From: Aquila chrysaetos chrysaetos
Taxonomy: Eukaryota; Chordata; Aves; Accipitriformes; Accipitridae
DNA: 64,000 bases
Direction of reading: 5' to 3'
Assembly (NCBI RefSeq): GCF_900496995.4
Contig: NC_044004.1
Location: 6,138,001 to 6,202,000 of the forward strand
Part shown: positions 49,380-55,395 of the stretch, piece after piece
How the letters are laid out: the number at the start of each line of letters is the position of its first letter
How positions within the stretch are numbered: position 1 is the stretch's first letter
Made by a program: the position numbers and the translations under genes
Notes under the pieces: generated by a model
Seen by the model: only the letters and a program-made list of their open reading frames with translations
What the model was told of the DNA's origin: nothing
The model's database searches: none

Positions 49380-52300
49380 TTAATTTCCCTTCCATGCTTT
49401 TAATTGCGAAGAATGGAGCCATTTTTCCTGCCTTTTCACCCCCTTTCTGATTTCTACCAGGTACATGGAGGGGCTGGCCTTGTTCACAACCCTAACGGGC
49501 CCCATCCATTGGGATTCCAGCACCTCGTTCTTCTCTCTAACCCCCCGATACGTTACCAGGTCCCCCATGTTCCACTCCATGGGGCGCAGCAGTGCTCCCA
49601 GCTGCTTATCTATCTTGGGGATGTTGGTCTCCTGCACCAAGGCGAGCTGGTGGTACGTAGCTGACACCGTTCTCAGGAGGTCCTGGACCCACCTGTCCAT
49701 CAGCACGCGGGGCTGCAGTTCATCCGGCGGCTCCCCTCTTTGCCACCAGTGTCCCAGCAGCTTCAGGTCTCTTGCAGGAGGCAGCTTTTGGGGAGAAGGC
49801 GCTTGAGATGCCATGGCCCCCCGTAACGCCAGCAGGACCAGTGGGAGCTTCTTATCCCAGTCTTTCCTCTGCTGGTTCACGAGCTTCCTCAGTGCCGTCT
49901 TCAGTGGTTGGTTGGGCCCCTCCTCCGAGCTGGGCTTCTGGAAATGCCCCGTGATGTGAAGTTTCTGCTTGATACCCAGGGCTTGGCACACCCCTTTCGT
50001 GACTTCTCCAATGAAGCGTTGGCCAAGGTCCGAGTAGATCTCCTTTGGGGTGCCCCACCGTGAGAAGACATGCTCTACCAGGATCTTCGCGGTTGTGCTG
50101 GCCGTGTTGTTCCGAGCCGGAAACGCTTCCACCCACTTGGTGAAGTTATCGCTGATCACTAGGCAATACCTGTTCCCTTGGGCTGTCTGGGGCAAAGGGC
50201 CGATAAACTCAATCTGCAACTTGCTCCACGGCCCAGAAATCCTCTGGTGGCCCAGGAGGGCTTTTGCCGTTTTGGCGTCGGGATTGTTGGCCGCGCACGT
50301 CAGGCAGTTGCCGACATACCTCTCCACGTCCTCTCTCATTTCGGGCCACCACGCAGCACCCTGCAGCTTCACCATGGTCTTGTCCGTCCCCAGATGCCCC
50401 TGCTCGTGAGCCAGGGCCACCAGCTCCGTCCGGATGAGTTCAGGCACCACCCAGACCGGGAAGTCCATCCCCTCCCTCCGCGCCAGGACTAACCCCGAGA
50501 CATCCTTCCACACCTTGCACCCTTTATACTCCCTGCCCTGCACTAACCTCTGGATGCTGGGATCTTGTGCCTGCAAGCCCAGCAGGTCCACGCTCTCCCA
50601 GTGTCTGCTGGGAGCCACCGACACGGAGCCGTTCTCCACGAGCCTGCTGGCCTTCCACATCAGCCCTTCCTTCGCGCCCTGCTTGGCTTTGGTGTCTGCC
50701 TCCTTGTTCCACTTGGCTTCCTCCGATCCCTTCTTGTGGGCCTTGACCTTAATGATCTGGGCTGGGGGCACCCTCTGCTCCGCCAGCCTCGCAAGGTACA
50801 GCAGCTTTTTGGCGTAGGTGATGGGCTTGCCGTCGGCGGACTGCATGTCCCTCTCCCGCCAGACCGGCAGCCACTCCAGCACCGTCCGCACCACCCAACC
50901 CGAATCCGAAAATACGGCCAGCGGCCGGTCTGCCGGCGTGTTTTCCAGGGCGGCCGTCACGGCCACCAGCTCGGCAGCCTGGATGGAGTGCGGCAGGCAC
51001 TTCCCCTTCACCACCTCCCCGGTGCCCCGGTTGATGGCAGCATAGCCCGTGTAGGACACCCCTTCCTCCTGGTAGTTGGACCCATCTACAAACCACACAA
51101 CATAGCCTTTCTCCTTGGCCTCCTCCAGGCTGAGGCTGCTCTCAAAGAGGGGTGCCCGCCGCCGCTTGGGCTCGGCTGGGGGACCCCCCGGCTCCTCCCT
51201 GTCCCTCTCTCCACTAATTACCACCCTGAAGGTGCCAGACGAGGGCTCCCCGACCTCCCCGGGGACCTCCTTGTCGGTCAACGCCAACACCCAGTTGGCC
51301 ATCCTGGGGCAGCGCAGGGGATCCTCGTCCCCCTTGCCTGACAAGAGGTACCTCGCCGGGGCATGGGAGGTCTTCAGCAGCGCCGGGGACGACCCCACCA
51401 GGTACTCCCAGTGCTGCAGGGCCCAGGTCAAGGCTAAAACCTCCCTCTCGTAGTGGGTGAACTGCTGCTCGGCCGGCGTCAGGAGGCGCGAGGTGTGGGC
51501 AATGGGAAGGAGGTGGGCACCGTGCTGCTGGCTCAGGGTGGCCCGCAGCCCCTTCCCCATGCTGACCAGCCGCAGGACGTAGGGTCTGTCCCGCCGGGGA
51601 TGGGCCAGCGTGGGGGCTTGTGCCACGCTCTCCTTTAAGATTTTCACCGCCTCGTCCTGCTCTGGTCCCCATTGCCAGGGGATGTCCTTCTTCAGGAGGT
51701 GGCAGAGGGGGGCAGCTTTCTCCGCATAGCCCTCAACAAACTCCCGGGAGAACTTCAGGAGAGCCAGGAAGGACCTCAGGGTGGTGGCATCGGCCGGCGC
51801 CGACACCTTCTGGATTAGCTCGACCCTCTGCTTCTCCAGAGAGAGCCCTTCCTCCCCCAGGGTCACCCCCATGTAGGATACCTCCTTCCAGCACAGCTGG
51901 GCCTTCATGGGGCTGATCCTGAAGCCTGTCCTTTGGACAGCCTCCAGCACCTCCGCCAGCACCTCCAGGTTCTCCTCCTTCGTCCGGGTGTGGATGAGGA
52001 CGTCACCGGCACAGGACAGCACGCTGTCCCGGTGACCGAGCTTCTCCCACATCCTCGCCACGTGCACGTGGCAGACGGCGGAGGCATTGTGAAAGCCCGG
52101 GGGGACCCTGGCAAAGGCAAATTGCCGTCCTCGAAGGGTGAAGGCAAACTTGTGCCAGGACTCGGGGTGCAAGGGGATGGCGAAGGACGGGCTGGTCAAG
52201 CTGAGCACCGAGAACCACTCGGACCCCCGGGAGATGGCTGCCATGATGTTGGGGTACTTGGCCACCGCGGAGGTCCGCAGTGGGGTGACACAGTTCAGGG

Positions 52301-53054
52301 CGCTGAAGTCGACCGTCAGCCTCCACGTTTTCCCGTCAGCTTTCCGCAGGGGCCACACCGGGGCGTTGCTGGTGCTCTGCTGCTCCACCAGCACCCCCTG
52401 CTCCAACAAGGTTTTGACTGTGTCCCACAAGCCGTCCTCAGCCTCAGACGGGTATCGGGGCTGTGGCTGAGGAGGGGGATCCGGCCCTTTGACTGCCACG
52501 ACAGCATCGATCTGCCCGCAGTCTAGCTTGTTCTTTGCCCAGACCTGGGGGAATCGCTCTGTGACCCGTTTCACCCGGGGCTCCCACTGAGGGTGGACCA
52601 GGAGCTCGGGGGCTTTCACCGCCATCACCCTGTGGCTTGCCGGGATGATGGGCACATCACTTTGGGGGCAGCGTAATAGCGCTTGGTTTGCCAGGTCCAC
52701 CACCACCCCCATCTTTGTCAGCGCAGAGATTGCTAAAATTCCTGGCTTTCCCTTAATTTCCATTTTCCCAAATTTTTCAGACCCTTTGGCAGTCCCAATT
52801 TCAAAGGGTACGGGCCCTGTGAACGGCACTGAGGATTTTTGGCCGTTCGGCCCTGTCAATTCAATAATTTCGCAAGTTTGGAAGAGCCCGGCTTCGCCAG
52901 GGGTCATACTCAGAATCGAGTAAGAGGCACCAGTATCAATTAACATCACTTGTCCAAGCACCCCTCCTCCGATAGTTGTATCAACTATCAGGCGCCCCCA
53001 TGAATCGGTCTTAATCGGTGCCACAAAAAGGGGCGATGCGGGTGCCTGGCAGCC
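49380..53054 (-). CDS. pol: Retroviral Pol (protease, RT, RNase H, integrase), RT active site lost
   Basis: The frame opens directly after the gag amber codon and has no ATG near its start. Residues are numbered from the GTG at 53024. Protease: DTGAS at 30-34 intact. RT: the motif-A Asp position is Ser275 (VLSL), and the YxDD box is C338-A-G-D341, so two of three catalytic aspartates are missing; LPQGF is VPPGF. RNase H: D647, E685, D707 and D777 all present. Integrase: HHCC zinc site H873, H877, C907, C910 present. The triad positions read E939, D999, E1035 with exact D-35-E spacing, the first being Asp in active enzymes. A GPV/GPF-like C-terminal motif lies near 1175. The length (about 1,200 aa) and domain order are normal for gammaretrovirus-like pol. 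Intact frame plus dead RT suggests selection for something other than autonomous replication. Confidence 0.93.
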   Translation of the reverse strand, partial: GCQAPASPLFVAPIKTDSWGRLIVDTTIGGGVLGQVMLIDTGASYSILSMTPGEAGLFQTCEIIELTGPNGQKSSVPFTGPVPFEIGTAKGSEKFGKMEIKGKPGILAISALTKMGVVVDLANQALLRCPQSDVPIIPASHRVMAVKAPELLVHPQWEPRVKRVTERFPQVWAKNKLDCGQIDAVVAVKGPDPPPQPQPRYPSEAEDGLWDTVKTLLEQGVLVEQQSTSNAPVWPLRKADGKTWRLTVDFSALNCVTPLRTSAVAKYPNIMAAISRGSEWFSVLSLTSPSFAIPLHPESWHKFAFTLRGRQFAFARVPPGFHNASAVCHVHVARMWEKLGHRDSVLSCAGDVLIHTRTKEENLEVLAEVLEAVQRTGFRISPMKAQLCWKEVSYMGVTLGEEGLSLEKQRVELIQKVSAPADATTLRSFLALLKFSREFVEGYAEKAAPLCHLLKKDIPWQWGPEQDEAVKILKESVAQAPTLAHPRRDRPYVLRLVSMGKGLRATLSQQHGAHLLPIAHTSRLLTPAEQQFTHYEREVLALTWALQHWEYLVGSSPALLKTSHAPARYLLSGKGDEDPLRCPRMANWVLALTDKEVPGEVGEPSSGTFRVVISGERDREEPGGPPAEPKRRRAPLFESSLSLEEAKEKGYVVWFVDGSNYQEEGVSYTGYAAINRGTGEVVKGKCLPHSIQAAELVAVTAALENTPADRPLAVFSDSGWVVRTVLEWLPVWRERDMQSADGKPITYAKKLLYLARLAEQRVPPAQIIKVKAHKKGSEEAKWNKEADTKAKQGAKEGLMWKASRLVENGSVSVAPSRHWESVDLLGLQAQDPSIQRLVQGREYKGCKVWKDVSGLVLARREGMDFPVWVVPELIRTELVALAHEQGHLGTDKTMVKLQGAAWWPEMREDVERYVGNCLTCAANNPDAKTAKALLGHQRISGPWSKLQIEFIGPLPQTAQGNRYCLVISDNFTKWVEAFPARNNTASTTAKILVEHVFSRWGTPKEIYSDLGQRFIGEVTKGVCQALGIKQKLHITGHFQKPSSEEGPNQPLKTALRKLVNQQRKDWDKKLPLVLLALRGAMASQAPSPQKLPPARDLKLLGHWWQRGEPPDELQPRVLMDRWVQDLLRTVSATYHQLALVQETNIPKIDKQLGALLRPMEWNMGDLVTYRGVREKNEVLESQWMGPVRVVNKASPSMYLVEIRKGVKRQEKWLHSSQLKAWKGN

Positions 53055-53057
53055 CTA
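53055..53057 (-). promoter_or_regulatory. Leaky amber codon between gag and pol
   Basis: The gag stop is TAG in the context CAA TAG GGC, and the pol frame continues in phase after it with no AUG. Gammaretroviruses express Gag-Pol by suppression of a UAG followed by G; the CAA-UAG context is also that of known leaky plant-virus stops. I could not verify a downstream pseudoknot. Confidence 0.65.
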
Positions 53058-54752
53058 TTGCTGAGCCTTAGACCCCGGGTCAATCGGGTTGGAGCTGCTG
53101 TGCTTTTTGGCCTCATGCAGGGCCAGTTTTCGGAAAAGCTCCGCATCCGGCAAGCCATCGATATCCTCCTGCTTCTCGTATTTTATCAAGCGCTTCCTCA
53201 GCTCAGCCCGCCAAGGGTTGGACTTCTGAAACCTCAGCCCTTGCTGGTTCTCCTTCCCCAAACCGCCCCTGCCATCGGGATCTTTTCGGCTGTCTCCTTG
53301 CATTTTTCTCATCCCCACGTTTTGGAAGGACACGGCTGAGGTTTTCCCTTTCTTCCCCCCCAGCATGTACCCCGGGAACGCCTGCTTTTGCAGCTCAAAA
53401 TTCTGGGTCAGGATCTGCTCCAGCTCTGACAGCGGCTTTCTGGCCGCATCCCCACCAGCAATCACCCGCAACGGGGGGGTCAGCCCCACCACCAGCGGCT
53501 CCTTGAATTCGGGCCTATCAAAATTGAGGGGGGAATCCTTTGAGCCAGGCAGCCCGGCCATCTGGTAGAGCATCTTCTTACGGTTAACATAGGCGTCCGG
53601 CCGCTCCTCGGGGTTTTGCTTCTCCTGGTGGAAGAGCACTAAGGGGTTGACCTCTGGGAAGAACACCTTCAGCACGGCCAGCTGGACATCCCTGATGTCC
53701 TGCACATTGCCCATCTGCACGTCCCCCGGCAGCACCGCAAAATCGTCCGGTTTCATGCATTTTCTCACAATATCTATCAGGTCACTCACTGAGTTGCCAC
53801 TCTGGCACCTGGGCAGCCGCTGAGCCCTGGACAGCCAGTTGACCGCTGTCTCCTTTGTCAACGGCCCCAGCATCTTCCCCACCGTCTTGAGCTGCTCAGG
53901 GGTAAACCAGAGCACGGCCCTGTTGGTGTCTATGGCCTGGAGCGGGGCATGGCCGGCCGGCTCATCGGGGGGGCTCTTTTTTATTTTGGAAGCCTCCACC
54001 TCCCCTCCTTGCAGCTGGCACATCTCCTCCCGCAGAGGAGCGTAGGGGGACGGCCTGGTGGGGCCGTTGGCACCCCACACATCGTCCTCGTAGTCGTAGT
54101 GAGGCGGGTGCGGGTCCAGGGAGTCCTCCCCCTCCCCATTCCCAAACCGGTTCCTCTTGCCTTGGATGGCGGCCACGATGCCCCTCGACACCCCCAGCTC
54201 CGCCTGCAGCTCCTGGATCTTGGCGTGGCACACCTTGTGATCGGGGCCAGTGCCCCGGTCCCTCTGGACGTCCTGCAGGACCGCCCGCACCGCGCTCTGC
54301 GCATCGTGAGTCTCCCCAATCCACTTGCCAACCTCCTTCTCTAGCTCCTCCGTTTTCAGCTTCTCGTAACCCAGCTTGCTCTCCAGCCGGGTGATCTCCA
54401 CCGCGCTCCGCAGAGAGTCCCCGCACAAACCCTGCACCTCTGCCTGCAGGTTGTCCACCTGCATTTTGAGCTCACCCTTAGCCTGCTCCAACTTCTGCAC
54501 GCTCTCAAGAGCCTCCTTCAGCAATTTGGACAACTCCCTGCCCACCATCAACAAACCCTGCAAAGCCGCTCGCTTCTTGCACTTGTTTGTGGGTTTGGGC
54601 TTTTTGGTCTCCTCCGACCAGCTCTCCCACTGCTGGCATAGCTGCTGGTACGCCTCCGGGCCCTGGAATGCCCCCGGGGACCAAACTGGGGGGAGACACT
54701 TTTGGAGCACAAACTGCTCCAGCTTCCAGTTGCTAACGATGTCGGTCATCAT
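53055..54752 (-). CDS. gag: Retroviral Gag polyprotein (565 aa)
   Basis: The start is ATG 54752-54750 in a CTCACCATG context (A at -3), with a second ATG adjacent. There is no Gly at position 2, so no N-myristoylation signal. Residues about 65-190 are rich in heptad-like Leu/Glu/Lys and probably form coiled coils. A PPHY late-domain motif (216-219) lies in an acidic linker, expected to recruit NEDD4-type ligases for budding. Residues about 270-460 look like capsid, with a degenerate major homology region near 377-395 (QNPEERPDAYVNRKKML). The C-terminus is basic but has no CCHC zinc knuckle. It ends at an amber codon in frame with pol. Structural gag genes evolve fast, so the domain limits are approximate. 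The coding region is GC-rich and uninterrupted. Confidence 0.9.
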   Translation of the reverse strand: MMTDIVSNWKLEQFVLQKCLPPVWSPGAFQGPEAYQQLCQQWESWSEETKKPKPTNKCKKRAALQGLLMVGRELSKLLKEALESVQKLEQAKGELKMQVDNLQAEVQGLCGDSLRSAVEITRLESKLGYEKLKTEELEKEVGKWIGETHDAQSAVRAVLQDVQRDRGTGPDHKVCHAKIQELQAELGVSRGIVAAIQGKRNRFGNGEGEDSLDPHPPHYDYEDDVWGANGPTRPSPYAPLREEMCQLQGGEVEASKIKKSPPDEPAGHAPLQAIDTNRAVLWFTPEQLKTVGKMLGPLTKETAVNWLSRAQRLPRCQSGNSVSDLIDIVRKCMKPDDFAVLPGDVQMGNVQDIRDVQLAVLKVFFPEVNPLVLFHQEKQNPEERPDAYVNRKKMLYQMAGLPGSKDSPLNFDRPEFKEPLVVGLTPPLRVIAGGDAARKPLSELEQILTQNFELQKQAFPGYMLGGKKGKTSAVSFQNVGMRKMQGDSRKDPDGRGGLGKENQQGLRFQKSNPWRAELRKRLIKYEKQEDIDGLPDAELFRKLALHEAKKHSSSNPIDPGSKAQQ

Positions 54753-54989
54753 GGTGAGGGGAACGAGATCAGAGACAGCTCCGTCTCAGGGCAAAGCTAC
54801 CATAACACCAGCACCACCGACCCACCCGCAGAGGAAGGCTGCGACCAACCCCTCCGAAAAGCCTCCCCGGGGGAGATGCCAAGCGTGGTAGCGAGGGAAG
54901 GGGAAGGTGAGGATGGGTGGCCGCGGCCGAGCGGACCGCCGCCGCGACCCGCCGGCTCCCGGGGAGGGGACGGGGAAGGGGTGCGGGAA
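54753..54989 (-). other. GC-rich leader between 5' LTR and gag
   Basis: About 240 bases with very high GC and many CpGs (especially 54915-54985). This segment takes the place where R/U5 and the primer-binding site should be. I cannot recognise a tRNA-complementary primer site or any match to the U5-side 57 bases of the 3' LTR. Upstream ATG-initiated short frames exist (for example 54769-54996) and would precede gag on a transcript starting in the LTR. Confidence 0.55.
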
Positions 54990-55037
54990 TAGGCAAAGCA
55001 AAGCAGAGGCGTAGTACGACCCCAATAATAAGATCTC

Positions 55038-55039
55038 AC
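55038..55039 (-). promoter_or_regulatory. Candidate splice donor inside the LTR leader
   Basis: The minus strand reads TTG|GTGAGATCTT. The same GGTGAGATCTTG block is retained in the 3' LTR (about 45955-45968) despite the surrounding divergence. It is about 90 bases downstream of the TATA-predicted start and would pair with the acceptor before env. Confidence 0.4.
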
Positions 55040-55154
55040 CAATCCTTGGCTGGACGTCCTGGCGGTCCCGGGCACCTGGAGACGGTTGCTGCAGAGCTCC
55101 CGTAGATTCGGCACCTTTAAAGTCAAGGTGGTTGCGAGGTCTCACTCCGGTGGA

Positions 55155-55162
55155 TTTTTATA
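55155..55162 (-). promoter_or_regulatory. TATA box in the 5' LTR
   Basis: The minus strand reads GGGTATAAAAATCC, a near-ideal TATA box, placing the start site near 55125-55132 and the gag ATG about 375 bases downstream. The 3' LTR lacks it at the aligned position. Transcription would run away from CD8B. Confidence 0.7.
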
Positions 55163-55395
55163 CCCTTGGCAGGTTGTTGTTTGGCCTCTGCTTACGTCCT
55201 CAGTGGCTCGTCCGCCTGCAGGTGCTGCATCCCTCCCCCTGTCTTCCCAAGGACACTTTCCTTGTCTTTCCTTATCCTCTTCGGCACTGATTAGGGAGGC
55301 TGGCATCACATGGCAGCAGCTGCTCTGCCCCTTATCTGTTTTGGCAGGGCCCAGAATTAGTCACAGCTTGCTTATGCTACCCTCTGCTTACACCA

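Larger units (their letters stand above)
45857..55395 (-). mobile_element. Endogenous retrovirus locus with intact gag, pol and env frames
   Basis: The order on the minus strand is degenerate 5' LTR, GC-rich leader, gag (565 codons), in-frame amber, pol (about 1,224 codons), env (874 codons), CR1 insertion, 3' LTR. The gag-pol layout (same frame, single UAG) and the PR-RT-RNaseH-IN order are gamma/epsilon-like. Gag has a coiled-coil matrix, and env is large with a furin-type site. No frameshift or internal stop is seen in about 8 kb. The LTRs, in contrast, are strongly diverged and functionally complementary, and RT has lost catalytic residues. I recall the chicken Ovex1 locus as a described avian retrovirus with maintained ORFs; this may be its relative or orthologue, but I cannot test it. 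The locus is head-to-head with CD8B, 3.3 kb apart. Confidence 0.93.
54990..55395 (-). repeat. 5' LTR (degenerate, U3/R part)
   Basis: It aligns with the 3' LTR from AGGCAAAGCAAAGC (54991) to CTTATGCTA (about 55370-55380). Intermediate blocks are AAGATCTCACCA, CGTCCTGG, ACCTGGAGACGGTTGCTGCA, CACCTTTAAAGTCAAGG, CCTCAGTGGC and CCTTGTCTTTCCTTA. Roughly a fifth to a quarter of aligned positions differ by eye. The U5-side end is missing or replaced. It contains a good TATA box, so it can act as the promoter. Confidence 0.78.

Noticed and set aside
50565-51341. 258-codon open frame opposite pol, and other long frames at 46.7-54.9 kb on the plus strand
   Set aside because: They lie antisense to gag, pol or env, arise from GC-rich codon bias, and show no domain.
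53022-53024. GTG as an independent pol start
   Set aside because: Pol is in frame with gag across a single amber codon, so read-through explains it; a non-AUG start is unnecessary.
54753-54990. tRNA primer-binding site
   Set aside because: I searched by eye for a segment ending in the complement of CCA next to the LTR and found none that matches a tRNA I recognise.
54769-54996. Upstream 75-codon frame before gag (and 54786-55145, 54797-55126) as genes
   Set aside because: No similarity to anything I know; GC-rich leader sequence. They may be upstream ORFs but not supported genes.
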